Position numbers and translations under genes: made by a program. A stretch of DNA of 64,000 bases, from NCBI GenBank assembly GCA_039000515.1, contig JBCFYV010000284.1, positions 28,814 through 92,813 on the forward strand. The letters run 5' to 3'. The notes below the pieces were generated by a model. The model worked only from the letters and a program-made list of their open reading frames with translations, was not told where the DNA came from and did no database searches. This stretch comes from Timema cristinae (taxonomy: Eukaryota; Arthropoda; Insecta; Phasmatodea; Timematidae). The number at the start of each line of letters is the position of its first letter. The stretch's first letter is position 1. Below are positions 12,615 through 24,459 of the stretch, piece after piece.

Positions 12615-12990
12615 TTAAGGTGTAGTGCAGTAGCGCGAGTTTAGGGCAGTTTTTTTGCATTTTTTATAGCAAAAATCTTTTACCCAAATAAATCAAATAT
12701 TTTCTATAGAAACAAGTTTGGTTTTATGAACATGCAATCTCAACAGTTGTTGAAATCTGTCATGACATGGCGGCATTTGGTGACAAACTTTTCTTTTATT
12801 TAAAAAGTTTGTCCAAATCTGCCATGTCATGACAGATATTCAAAAATTTTGTTGAGATTAGCATGTGCAGAAAACAAAACTCTATTTTTCTATAGAAGAA
12901 ATATTTGATTTATTTTTTCCAAAAAATTTTTTGTGCTATAAAACTGCAAAATAAATGCACTAAATCGCGCTCACTAGCCCCCCGCCTTAA
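12615..12990. mobile_element. TTAA-flanked foldback (MITE-like) element
   Basis: The whole 375-bp stretch is one imperfect palindrome centred near 12800. Matching left and right blocks, read outward to inward, are TTAAGG; AGTAGCGCGA against AGTGAGCGCGA; TTATAGCA; AAATAAATCAAATAT; CTATAGAA; CATGCAATCTCAAC against CATGCTAATCTCAAC; and ATCTGTCATGACATGGC. Both ends are TTAA (12615-12618 and 12987-12990), which fits target duplication at TTAA as made by piggyBac-type transposases. The terminal bases after TTAA are GG rather than the CCY usual for piggyBac, so the superfamily is only a suggestion. No coding capacity. Confidence 0.8.
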
Positions 12991-15900
12991 TGAATACTAG
13001 TAAGACATTCTTTGGGTTTTTTTTTTTCCTTTAGCACTACGTCTTATACCAGTTTGGGTTTATAGCCCTAATTTACAAATTTATTCTTGGAATTAGAACT
13101 AAAAATGCTATATTTATAGAAATTGTACCCTCTTTTTGATAGAGGGGGAGGGAAAACCATTTGGAAACACCCCTCAGTACACCCGACTGCCCCGGGAGTC
13201 TACTACTAACTAAATTTAAAGTTGGAGTAAAACGCGCTTTTTGTTGAAATTAAGATGTAGAACACATCCAGAGCATCGTTCGCACGGACAGCTGCGTTCC
13301 GGGGGTTTTTTTAAACAAAACTTCGAACCACAATAGTTTGGTTCCAGTGTTCAGACAAGCCGACATGATTTATTGCAGTTCTGTTCATAAAGAAGTGTCC
13401 ACCTGGATGAGACGGAGATATCAAACAAAATTCACTTTGAAGGCAAATTATATCTTGATAATTTTAATGAAAAAATATCGAAAATTTTTATAATTCTCTC
13501 AGTCATTTAAAAATTTTTTAGTTCGCAATAAAAAAATCACTGAAATTTTCAAAAAAATATATAAAAACCCTGTAAAAGAAAGAATCTATCTGTTTTTTTA
13601 AAGAATATACCAAAAAAATTTAGATATTTTGGAATTACTTATATTTTGGGCTTTTTATTTGAAGAAATAAATAATTTGATATTATGAAACAAATAGTGAT
13701 ACATACATACTTGAAGGGGGGTTGTGACAGAGAAGGGGTGATCCATCCATGATGGAGTAGCAATGTTTTTAAATTTCTGTTCTCTGTATTTTTAAAAGGG
13801 AAACCCGGTGGGTCAGGAGTTTTGAGCCCATTGTTTTTTTCTTGGGGGGCGGGACTATATTAAGCCCCCCCCCAATATAACCCCAAATAAATTTAAAACA
13901 TATTTTGAAACAAACATTTGTTCCTCGGTTTTGGGAATTTTTAAATAATAATGACATAAATTTCAATTAATTTTGTAAAAACCGAAATGTTTTTTTTGCA
14001 GATTATTTTTCTTACAGGAGAAAAAATCTTTACAAAAATTGAAAAAAAGCATTTGGTCTAATTGTGATTGCCTTAAATACAAACAATGCCCGAAAAGTAA
14101 AAACCCAAAAGGGGAATACTTATTGACCTTTTTTCACAGTTAAAAAAAAAAATTTAAAAAAAATTCACAGTTGAAATTTTTAAATTTTTAAATTTTAAAA
14201 CAAGGCAGATTTTCAACCATAGTTTAAATTTTATGTTTGCCATTTTTATCACCCCAAAAATTAAAAACTGGACAACAATAAAATTAATACGCTTTCTTGT
14301 TTTGGTTTGAATAAAATTTGTTACTATTTTTAAACCTATAGTAAACTTGTGAAAGTATATTTATTGTGTACGTGTGAATTGTAAAAAAATACTAAAATTT
14401 AATCAACCCAGTTTAAAAGGGAAATTAGCAACCCCCCACAAAATGAGCCTTTACAGTGTTGATCCAATATTTAGTTTACTTAAAGGTAGCAGGTTTACCC
14501 GCATGGTTAACTAGGGTAGCTTATACGATAGAAAAAATAGGGTTGACGTGGTTCAAAACCCCCACATCTCCTCGAAAATTAATTTTTAATATTGATTGAA
14601 AAAACATGTATGTAAACATTTATTTAGTTTGATTTCGCAATCAGGTATTCAGATTCGTTTAAAATCTAAAATCATTAATTTTTTAAAAAAGTGTTGGAGA
14701 AAAAAAAACCCCCGATACTTTGGGATCTAACTTTAAAGGTAAAATTAATGCGAGGATCCCTCTAATTTTTTTTTCATAGGCATCAACTTTCTGGAATAGA
14801 ATTACTCCAAAAGCCCTAGGATTATACATATTTAAAAAAAGGGGGGTGGTAACTCTAAATTTACTTTAAAACAAATATTTTTTTAAAATCCTCCATTTTG
14901 AGGGACCCCCAAATACGTTCAGGGGCACCACTTTCAAATTTTAAAGGGGAGGAAAAAAAATTTTTTTTAAAAAAATATCGGGGCATCCGATTCTTAAACA
15001 TTAACTTGGAGGGAGATATTTTCCCTAAAATAGATAAATCTTTATATTTCCCCTTTCCCCCCACCAAACAAATAGGGTTCCCCATCACTTTTAAGAAATT
15101 TTTCATATTTTTTAGAAGTTTAACATCATAGATTTAAAAATTTTGGGAAAACGCCCCCTACCCGGGAAACTAATACTGTACCTTTCAGGGAAAACGGGGT
15201 GTAATGGAAAAAAAATTAAAACCCTGGAAAAGTGAATTAATTGGGTGTTACATGAAAATTAAAAGAAAAAAAAGTTAAAAAATTTATAAAATTCTTTGAA
15301 GTTTTTAAATTTTTTGCAATAGTTAGTGAAAATGAAGTAGGATCATTAAAAAGTCTAAACTATTATTTTTACCCCCAATTAATATGTTTATAGATTTTTT
15401 GTGCCAAAAATTTAATGAAGGCGTACGCAAATTATGAGATTTTTTAAGTAATCAATAGCTTTTATTATTAAATATGGGAAAATAAAATTTTTTAAATTTG
15501 GGAAAAACCCTGGGGAAGTAAAAGAAATGGTAAAGGTAGGTCTTATCAGCGCTTTTTTAAAAGTGTGTAAAAAAAATAAATGTTTTACCCTTGTTGTTCC
15601 CGTTGAGTCAGCTGCATGTTCATGGGGGTTTTGCTTGGGTGTTTCTCTTTTTCTCACTCATAGCCCTGACATATGTTATATGTAAGAAAGATAATTTCCC
15701 GGGGTCAATTTCCCTTGTTGGAAAGGTCTATTTTCCAAAATGGGCACGAAGAACGTTACAACGTTATTTCAAAACTTTTGATTTTAAATTAATTTTTTGT
15801 AACTTAGATAAAAACAGATCCTTAATTACATTTGCAAACACAGTGAACGTCACGACGTTCGTTTAATGTTTGAGTGTTTTTTTTTTTGTGAATTAATTTA

Positions 15901-16349
15901 TCAGTTTTTGTTAAATAAGAAAAACGTCACCATTTTTCAGTTATAATCCTCTAAGCTCTTAAAAAAAATTTACAAACTTTTGATGTTGCCCACCGGGTAC
16001 AGCCCCGAGGTTATTTCCGTGAGCGAGGTGTATTTGATGTCATTTAAACCCAAAACTTTCAACATCTGGTTGTTTACCATTATTCCCCACCCACATCCGT
16101 GGCTGACCTCCTCCCCTGGCCCCCGGATTGTTAGACAAGGCCACCACAGTATCCTAAAGCGATGGGGTTTTGCCCGTTAGCTTTTTTTAAAGTGGCCCAG
16201 GTGTGGACTTGGGCGTCGGGGTTAGTGTGCCCCAGGGTAGTTTTATTTATTGGTGTGGTCTCGGGCGTCGATCACTCCTCCAGGACGTGTCAGAAGCTCC
16301 TCTCTTAACGATTGTCCAACATAAAATGTGATCTATTGGAATGTCTCGC
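12991..16349. other. AT-rich; no supported gene
   Basis: Mostly A/T homopolymer-rich sequence. Patches of higher complexity occur at 13250-13440, 15590-15870 and 16000-16300. The 15591-15866 frame has hydrophobic stretches but no recognised motif and no related copy, so it is not called as a gene. Confidence 0.4.
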
Positions 16350-16570
16350 TGTGGTTTTCCCGGGCCCCCCTTTTCAATCCGGGGCCCCACCGGTAGCTAA
16401 ACATGTTAAACAGGAAAATACCGGAGGCATGGTTTGTACTGCGTTGGGATTTTTCCCAAACCCCCCTTTAGATCCAGGTTCCCCAATCATTAATCTGTGT
16501 CTAAACATGGTAAAAAGGAAAATACGGGCTAGCATGGGGCCGCTGTGATTTTCCCCGACCCCTTTCCACA
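16350..16570. repeat. GC-rich tandem repeat, about 97 bp x 2.3
   Basis: The block GCTGTGGTTTTCCCGGGCCC (16351) recurs as GCGTTGGGATTTTTCCC (16441) and GCTGTGATTTTCCCCGACCC (16543). Each is followed by a CCGG/CCCC segment and by CTAAACATGGTAAAAAGGAAAATACGGG-type sequence. Copies are diverged by small indels. Confidence 0.7.
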
Positions 16571-18670
16571 TACTGCGTCAATCGGGGGGTCAATATTTAG
16601 GTGGATCGCTTTGGTTTACTATTTATAAGTGACGATTAAAGCAGCTTAAAAATTGTTGACGCCGTTAGACAGAAAATTGTGTGAATAACCGTCAATCAAA
16701 AGTACGCACCAGGGAAACATTTTAAAAGTTTTCCCAAATCACTGACCTTCTAGTAGACTCAAATGCTTTAAATTTAAATAAATTAAAGGGGTTCGGGGAA
16801 ACTTCTGCTGGGGGTAGTGGGAAAAAATTTTTGGGGTGACACAAATTTAAGAAAAAAGGTACAAAATAATTAACCCCGCCCAACAAAAATCTGTAGCTGT
16901 ATTTTTGGGGCAGAAACCTTTATAAAAAAAAAATAAAAAACTTTCAAAATACTACCGCGCTTAGCTATAGGGGAGCACGAAAATTTGCATAATTTACAAA
17001 ATACACTTAACTCTAAGAAAAGAAGGGAAAAAAACTCATAAAATACTTATTTTTTAAACAATAAGAAAAAAATGTAGGTATATATTGGCTCAATAAGGAT
17101 TTATTTATATATATATATACAAAAACCATTTGTACCTACCTACCCAGCCGGCCAGTAACATACAAAAACTGGGTACATTTTCTTCCTCTTCTAGAGAGGT
17201 CTATTAAATTATCATATAAGTATATTAATCCTAAATAGAAAAACAAAATAGAACAAAAAAAAATAAATTTTCCAGTACAGTCCAGTCACAAGTATAAACA
17301 TTTATATACAAATTTTATCCTCATTACATGTCCATAACTATCTATGACGAACAACCCATTTAAAATTTATGTAGTTTACCCTTTTTTGTTATTTTTTTTA
17401 AACCAATTGAAGCTCTAAATTGGGTAGATCCGAGGATCTTTCTTTGACGAATTTATGCGTAACTTTTACGTTACACGTAACAAAAAAAATAATATCCAGA
17501 ACAGGAACGGGCTCACAATTTAAGTTTTCCTTTTTTTTCGTTGAAGTCGGACGAATCTCCGAAGAAATAATATTCCAACCACACGCTTCCCACGGGGCGT
17601 AAGAAAAAAAATTATTATATTTTTGAAGAATAATATATATATAATATATATATATATTTATAATATAAAATATAAAATCAAACACAGGTCCTTCTTTTCG
17701 GCCTTATTACGGTTTAAATTAACACCTTCGTAACAGGCATGATGCATGTAGATTTTCTTGGATGTTGATGGACTCAGAAACCTACACGTCCTATCAACCC
17801 ATCGCTTCCAAAGCCCCCGTCCGGGCCCTCCTTTTCGAGCGTCTTCCCAGGAATTACCCCCAAAAGTCGCCCAAAAAAGGCGGTAAGATTCCCGAAAAAA
17901 AAAAACATAATTCCTAATGTAGCCTTTTTATAGTGAGTACTACATTAGGGGAAACCTCTTAAAAATTAACCAATACAAAATTATTATTATTAATAAAACA
18001 GTTACAAAAATAATTATAGTCTTCCTCTAAGACAAAAAAACCCGCCAGCAAATAATAATAACAAAAAAAAAAAATTTATCTTCCCTCTCATTCTACCTTC
18101 GCGCGGCTGATATGCCCGCCTAACAACACACTCGTGTGGCGGGATCGCGAACTATTTACCTATTAAAGATGGATTCCCTTAGAAGAAATTTATAATAAAT
18201 AAAAATAAGCCGAAATGAAAAAAAAAAACAATAGAAAAATGGACTGCAAAAAAAATATCAGGTAAGGAATAAAAATATTGCACCGATTAGTGTAATTATA
18301 AATCTAAGATATATTTATATATTTTTTCCCAAAAAATGTAAGCTACCAGGGAACGACCTTAAATAGTTAAATTCCCATGGTAACAGTAATTAAAACGAGC
18401 GTGCTGCGAAAGCGGCCATTTCCTAAAACCCCACAAAATGCATATAAAAAGGAAGATTCCACAAAATCACACTAATAATATGTATTTTACCAGATGGAAA
18501 AAATTTACCAATAGTAATAATAATAAAAATAAAAATATTAAAACTAGGAGATTTTTTGAAAACCCTCACAACATCTTCACTTGTAGCATTAGCCAGAAGC
18601 TACCCGCAACCAAACAAAAACAACCGACTTACCAATTATACCGAACACCATCAGTGGCCGGCCCGGCTAC
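16571..18670. other. AT-rich; microsatellites only
   Basis: No coding motif. A (TA)n stretch lies at about 17627-17665 and a shorter one near 17106-17120. AAT and AATA repeats occur near 17980-18070 and 18515-18540. The quality of the sequence appears to improve towards the right end. Confidence 0.4.
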
Positions 18671-19084
18671 ACGACTACACGGCCCATCGGAACACTCACA
18701 CCCGAACAAGACGACTACACGGCCCATCGGAACACTCCCCTACCCGAACAAGACGACTACACGGCCCATCGGAACACTCACAACCCGAACAAGACGACTA
18801 CACGGCCCATCGGAACACTCACCCCCCGACCAAGACGACTACACGGCCCATCGGAAACACTCAAAAACCCGACCAAGACGACTACACGGCCCATCGGAAC
18901 ACTCACACCCAAACCAAGGACGACTACACGGCCCATCGGAACACTCAAAACCCGACCAAGACGACTACACGGCCCATCGGAAAACACTCAACACCCGACC
19001 AAAAGACGACACACGGCCCATCGGAACATCACACCCGACCAAGACGACTCCCACGGCCCATGGGAAACACTCACAACCGACCAG
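18671..19084. repeat. Minisatellite, about 41 bp x 10
   Basis: Ten consecutive units each begin ACGACTACACGGCCCATCGG and continue AACACTCAC...CCGACCAAG. Unit length varies from 38 to 45 bp by small indels, and the last three are the most diverged. GC content is far above the surroundings. The units contain no stop in two + frames, so long open frames appear here; these are by-products of the repeat and are not called. It lies just upstream of a promoter-like segment, so it could be part of an LTR U3 region. That placement is inference. Confidence 0.95.
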
Positions 19085-19239
19085 ACGATTTAATCCCGGG
19101 GAATACTGAGAGCCGAGCCGAGTCCAGCGCTCAGCAACGACTTCTCCGAACCAAAGATCTTCGGTTAGAAAGAAGAAACACTTCACCAGTGCCCAAGACT
19201 GCCGTCTAGACGCTCGTAGAACATTCCATGCTCATTATG

Positions 19240-19440
19240 TTCTTTGGTTCCCCCCCCCCCCCCTTGTCTTCCCTTCGTTCCGGTGCTATGAACTGTGCTT
19301 TCTGTATATAAGAGTGATCGTGTGGGTTAAGCGCCACTCTGGGACTGGCTTTGGAAATAGCTTGTGTGAGCTACGGCTTTGGATATAAGCCATGTAAGAT
19401 AAATTCCTTTTCGACATAAATCTTTATTGTTCAAAATTAA
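19240..19440 (+). promoter_or_regulatory. Promoter-like segment, possible LTR
   Basis: A C-run and pyrimidine-rich stretch is followed by a TATA box (TATATAA, 19305-19311). About 110 bp downstream lies an A/T block with ATAAATCTTTATTG (about 19418-19432), which could serve as a polyadenylation signal. TATA then a nearby poly(A) signal is the R/U5 layout of an LTR. It lies on the same strand as, and upstream of, the Gypsy gag at 20921. No matching 3' LTR was found, so it could also belong to another element. Confidence 0.45.
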
Positions 19441-19449
19441 CCCTTTTGG

Positions 19450-19795
19450 CTCTTAGTAATTATTTCAAATATTATAAAAAAACTTTTAACTTTAAACTTT
19501 GCGCGTATACTGATGTCAATTATTGGTGGCTTAAGCTTTGAACTTTTAACAAAGTGAAATATGACATCATTCAATATAACGTCTTTTACACTTGTATTAT
19601 TTCAAATATTAACGAGCTTTAATGAACTGAAGTATGATGTCTTTTTTCAATAAGATATCTTTTGGACTTGTATTTATTTCAAATATTAACGAACTTTAAC
19701 AACATGAAATTTTGATTTCGTTTTCAATAATATCTCTTTCGCACTTGTAATTATTTCTAATATTGATGGGCTTTAACTTTGAACTTTGCCCGTAG
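19450..19795. repeat. Tandem repeat, about 75 bp x 4.5
   Basis: Units share ATTTCAAATATTAACGA, CTTTAAC, TGAAATATGA, GTCTTTT-CAATAA and a CTTTT-GCACTTGTA-ATT block, repeated from about 19455 to 19790 with many substitutions. Confidence 0.7.
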
Positions 19796-20500
19796 TGATT
19801 ATGTCGAGTATTAAGTTTAGGAGTTGGAAAAAAGTAGAACATCTAGTGATGTAAATATTTTTTGAGTACTATATGTTTTTTTCTGAGTATAAAGGACTTA
19901 AGCTTTTTCTCTCTTACTGGGAAGCATTTGTATAGAAATGTTGTTTATATTACTCCATGTTAGATGTTAGGTTTGTCTTTTGCTTATTGACTTATAATGT
20001 CATTTTGATTCCGTCTAAGGGAAATTTTTCTGTTCAATATTTAACTTTAAATGTTTTCTCATGAACTTAGAGTACTAGGGGCCATCAGTGCATGTAAGAG
20101 TTTAGTGATAGCCGCCATAACGACTAAATGATGGGTGGATATTTGTTAAATGTTGGCGAGCTAATATGGGTTTTATCTAACTAACATCAACAAAAGTTTT
20201 CTATAATTTTGGGATTTTGTATATTTTCCCCGTTTATGGGCGAAGATAGGAAAGATGGCTGGCAGGAAACAACTTTAAATATATGTTATGTTGTAACATT
20301 GACATTTATGGTGAGGTTATATTGAGGAGTTTTTCCTTGTTGTTTCGGCCTAACCAAGTTTGTTAGTAGTGAGGCTAATCGCTTATACGTCTTGTGCCCT
20401 CCTTATGAGGCCATGACGCTAGATTGTATATATTGTATACCCTATCTTTTTTTGAGATTATTGATCTCATTATATTGTTGTCCATATCTTTTTGAATCTT

Positions 20501-20506
20501 AATAAA
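20501..20506 (+). terminator. Candidate polyadenylation signal AATAAA
   Basis: A canonical AATAAA sits about 140 bp upstream of the primer-binding-site-like block of the Gypsy element. That is a plausible place for the LTR signal if the LTR runs up to about 20640. The hexamer is common in AT-rich DNA, so weight is low. Confidence 0.3.
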
Positions 20507-20640
20507 CATCTCTTGACTATAATGTTTTTACTTACCTTTTTATACGTTCATCCTTAGGTAGGATACTGCTAGCTAAAATATGTTGTCTAATAATCAAACC
20601 AATGGTGTAGCTACGATCTTGGTTGATGGCATATATTATT

Positions 20641-20662
20641 GGGGTGACCGTGGGACGAGTCC
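20641..20662 (+). other. Primer-binding-site-like block of Gypsy copy 1
   Basis: The sequence GGGGTGACCGTGGGACGAG has the TGG-GTGAC-GTGG pattern often found just after the 5' LTR of insect Ty3/Gypsy elements. A similar block (TGGTGACGTGGCGATCC) precedes the second Gypsy gag at about 40020. The priming tRNA is not identified. Confidence 0.4.
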
Positions 20663-20920
20663 CGCAATAGTTATTATTGCGTGTGCTGGGTATCAGTTAT
20701 AGTTTTGCCCAGATTTTCTTTGCTCTTTTTACTCACCCAGCACACTCTATATTTTTTGCTAACTTATATTTATTATTGTTATGTTTTTTTGTTTGTATTT
20801 GAACACGCTAGTTATGCGTAACGGTTCAACTTCTGCGCCACCCTGCTATAGATGTGCGCGCATGGGCGAGTTCAACCTGATTTGCTAATTAATCTTTGTT
20901 TCATGATCCAACCATCTGCC

Positions 20921-21660
20921 ATGGCCAACGCACCTTGGAGCTTGATCAACACCAAATCAGACATCTACAGGCTCAATTCTGCGGATATTCGCCAGGAGCT
21001 TAAAGTGCGAGACATCCCGTTCCCCCTGATGCTAACGTAGGAGTGCTGTGGTCCTTGCTATCGGAAAATATCTGTAAGTCGGACGCCTCTGATACTTTTG
21101 ACGTTAGCCATACTGTTAGCCATCCTTCTCTGGGAAATAGAGATCTGTGTAAGTCTAATAATGTAGATTTAGAGGAGGTCAGAGAGCTCACCAGGCCCCC
21201 ATTGATCCTATTAGATGTCATGCGATTACTACCTCCTCAAAAACACATGAGTAAAATTGCCAGCGATAGTCTTAAATTATTGCCAGTCTGTGACGGTAAA
21301 TCCTGTAGTGTATTGTTTACTTTTTGTTAAAAGCAAATAGAGTTTCAAAACTTGGGCTTGTGGGAGATGTAGAGTTTTTCATCCTTTGTATGGGGAGAGC
21401 CACGGTGCTTTTTTAGCTCATTTAATCTCAGAATATGTACAATTGGGTCTCAATTGGAGCGTAGCGAGAAATCGTATTTTAGAGTCTTTGATCTCCAGAA
21501 GAGAGAAAGAAAGACTATGTATGCAACATGTACGGCGTTTTCAAATACCCAATAACCTTTTAAGGTTTTTACTCTTAGCTATTTCTGAAGCCACAGAGAT
21601 TTGAACCTCAATCTGACTGAGGGAGAAGTCGTGGAGATTATTTTGGAGAACGTATTGTCA
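20921..21660 (+). pseudogene. Gypsy gag, N-terminal part, copy 1
   Basis: Gag is the structural protein of the virus-like particle. The ATG at 20921 opens a frame with a SAP-like helix pattern (IYRLNSADIRQELKVRDIP, about 20966-21022). After frame changes come LLPVCDGKSCSVL (about 21276-21312), AFLAHLISEYVQLGLNWSVA (about 21401-21460) and RILESLISRREKERL (about 21471-21515). This order resembles the capsid-type gag of insect Gypsy elements. Further fragments reach about 21720. The remainder appears after an interruption at 23745. Several frameshifts and stops make it inactive as read. Confidence 0.6.
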
Positions 21661-21899
21661 CCTCCCGCGTCGCATCAGTGGAGAAGGGCGTGGCCATAGA
21701 GCTATAGGCAATGGTCCCCTAAATTTAAGGTCAGCCCTAAGAGAGTGTTTATTGTTGGGCGCCACCTCGTTGGCGATAGTGAGTCTGAACATTAACGAGG
21801 AAATTCGTTCAGTCGCCAGATGTAGATATGAAGATCAACACTCCCCCTAGTAAGGTAGACCCGGACCAATAAGGAACTTCTCGGTCAGGGATCAAATAC

Positions 21900-23740
21900 T
21901 TGGAAGGCAACGAGGTTCCCCATTAAACTTATAGGCCTTCATGGGTTTACCATGATCACATCTGCCATAACTGATAATTCCTAATATAGATGAGGGTTAT
22001 CCCAACCCCGGAAAATGGGTTCCTAGGGTCACTGTAATAGTTAACAAAACAAATATTGTTCAATAAGCCAGAAGGGCTTACACACACAAAAAAATCAGGC
22101 TATATAAAAAATTATTCCTTATCTCAATTTTAAATTCACACATTATTTTGGTTAAAATATTTCCAATTAAATGTTTGGTTAATCTTCGTCTTAGTTTCAT
22201 TAGACAATAGATTCAAGTTATAAGCATGAATGGAATGTGTGAAGCATATAATTATTTAAATAGTGAAAATATAAGTCGAAACATTAATAGGTTAGTTTAA
22301 AAATAAATAGTAAACTACTTTACAATTTTATCACGGAAAACCATTTATTGACTTTACACATACTTCAGGAAATATAAACATTGGGAGCTGCGATTGGCGA
22401 CTGCAAAAAAAATTAAGTAAAGTTCACATCTCAACTAAACTTAACGCTACTCTATAATAGGCACAACAGTCACTTTCTAAAATAGTGCCATCTAAAGTCC
22501 ATATTCAAATAGCATCGTCATTGCGAGAAAAAAAAAGAACACAAATATAGCACTTATCGGTTTCTGCAAGTCCTTCGCGTAACCATACACTTCACGTAGA
22601 ACTTCAGGGGTGTCCAGTTGGTTCGGCCACTCGTGTGTGCCTCTGGTCACTATCCCAGGTATGCAACCAGTGAAATAGTACTGATGAGCGGGGTCCGGGG
22701 TTGACCGTACCCAGTCCGAGAACCAAAACTCCGGTCCCCAGACGTCGAACCCAGTCCCTACAAACCCATAAATATGTATAATGGATCCAACCAAAAATTA
22801 AACCCTCTCTTTACAAAGATCAATAAAATTTCTAACCGTACATTCAGAAGTTATAAATACCACTAACATTCAAAGCCCCCCACATTATAGGAAACTCAAA
22901 ATTCTTAGTTATTACTCCACAACTGTCTGTATGGTAATATGAGTACCCTAATAAAACAAGCTAAGTATTGAACGTAAATATATTATTTACATAACCATAA
23001 CCCCTCGCTGCATATAATATCAGGGTACATAAAATGTTCTGACTCATTATGTATTTATCATACCAGTAGTGAAAATTAGAAAAAAAATTATGAGTGATCA
23101 ATCCAACTGGGTTGACATCACATAAATTGATCCTCAAAACATTACCACATAGCTGTCCATTTCAGGCACCAATTAGTAACATATTACCGTTTAGAAAGAA
23201 TGTCATTAACCTAATTAAACCCCTTAACTTAATCATGAAGGGGAGTTTTAATACTACCCAGCCTCACGACAAGTAGTTTTCCGCTTCCCGACCGACCCAT
23301 TATTTCACTAATATCCCATTAGAACGGGTGCAACTATGTAAATATTTCCAGAATAAAATCACTCTGAAAGTTGAAATAGACCGTACATATGATAAGGATT
23401 AATTAATACGAATGGGTCTACCTTCCCCCTGCCACAAAAACTTCGCTCCAAATCCTCCCCACGGAGACAGAGGGTCTTCACAACCCATCGTTCAAGTCCA
23501 ACACACGTACCAACACACGAATCCGTACCGCAAAACACTGTCTCAAACTATTCTCATATAACTCAACTACAGTTCCACCCCCTCAAGTTCTCTCGTAAGC
23601 CACGGATAGTTCATAGCGCTGTCGGATGTACTGTAGCGCAACGTGTCGTAAGTAGGCGCTGTTAACGTCCAGGGCCCCCCAGGACGTATCCGACTACTGG
23701 GGGCATGCTTCCACAATACAAAAAAACTCATTTATTTAGC
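21900..23740. other. Insert between the two halves of Gypsy gag
   Basis: Gag N-terminal and C-terminal parts are about 2 kb further apart than expected. The intervening sequence is AT-rich in 22080-22480 and 22800-23300. It carries coding-like sequence on the - strand at 22492-22794 and at about 23590-23700 (a frame reading DVNSAYLRHVALQYIRQRYE). I recognise no transposon ends. It may be a nested element or a fragment of another gene. Confidence 0.45.
22492..22794 (-). CDS. Unrecognised 100-codon open frame, possible exon or gene fragment
   Basis: The frame has mixed, non-repetitive amino-acid composition, unlike the chance frames around it. It is rich in aromatic residues near its start (VWGPEFWFSDWV). 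It carries IVTRGTHEWPNQLDTPEVL in the middle and ends in a short hydrophobic run. GC content over 22560-22750 is well above the flanking DNA. It opens at a methionine codon, but a splice acceptor before it would look the same. I do not recognise the family. A second coding-like patch on the same strand (23590-23700) could be an upstream exon. Confidence 0.3.
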   Translation of the reverse strand: MVGSIIHIYGFVGTGFDVWGPEFWFSDWVRSTPDPAHQYYFTGCIPGIVTRGTHEWPNQLDTPEVLREVYGYAKDLQKPISAIFVFFFFLAMTMLFEYGL

Positions 23741-23744
23741 GGGC

Positions 23745-24000
23745 CAGGCCCTCTAATATTGAGGGTTCCCTACTAGCTGAGAAAGAATATTTGGATGCCT
23801 ATCCCGCGCCTATTGTGAATGATTTGCATCGACGTAGACCCCTTCCTACTTCCGGGTCCCACCCAATTCCCCCCAGGGGCAACTTAATGCTGTTAGGTCA
23901 GGAAGGCTTTTGTTGTCACCAGTTAGGACACTTCCAACGAGATTGTCTGTCGGGAAATGTGTGACGCGTGGTAGTGATAAGGGGCCCACCACGCGTAAAT
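23745..24000 (+). pseudogene. Gypsy gag, C-terminal part with zinc knuckle
   Basis: The frame reads LAEKEYLDAYPAPIVNDLH, then proline- and arginine-rich sequence, then a knuckle CCHQLGHFQRDC at 23911-23946. Spacing fits C-x4-H-x4-C, but the first cysteine of the CCHC set reads as glycine (GGC). This is the nucleic-acid-binding end of gag and sits directly before the protease. Confidence 0.6.
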
Positions 24001-24059
24001 TTTAGTAGACGTAGTAATCCCCTTCCCCCCGTGGTAAAGAGGGACTAACAGATTAATCC

Positions 24060-24340
24060 CGGTTTTGCGCTACTGGAACTGGTTCCAGTGGGTCGTTTAT
24101 AAACACCGATTTCCTGAAAAAGTTAAGTAAGTCTTGTAAGGTTGTCGTCGAGAGTATACTCTAAACTATTTATTGTGGGGAATGGTAATTTATGTTAGCA
24201 CAGGAGAGGTATGTTTAGCCATTAAGATCATGGGATTTTCATGGAAAGAAATTTTATATTGTATTCAATCCCCCCCTTATGACATTATCTTAGGGAATAA
24301 ATTTTTATGGGAAAGGGTGCTGTTATTAATTCAGGTTGCA
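24060..24340 (+). pseudogene. Gypsy aspartic protease, copy 1
   Basis: Retroviral-type proteases carry D-T/S-G followed by a hydrophobic/serine stretch and end in an I-I-L-G block. Here a T-G-x-x-S-x-S-F-I-N pattern appears at about 24072-24105 with the Asp codon lost to a frame change. YDIILG follows at 24278-24295 with the expected spacing. The gene lies between the gag knuckle and the start of RT. Confidence 0.6.
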
Positions 24341-24459
24341 GAGTTTTAACATTTGGACTCTCCCCTAATACTAAAATTGAGTTGTGTCGTTCTGCTACTG
24401 TTTGTGGCATCCATCTTGTAAACAGCAGTGGGACGCAGTTAATGGGATAATTTCAAGGA

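Noticed and set aside
18438..19209. Two overlapping + frames of over 210 codons with repeated HGPSEH / YTAHR peptides
   Set aside because: They arise only because the 41-bp minisatellite unit lacks stops; both frames and the reverse strand are open across the array.
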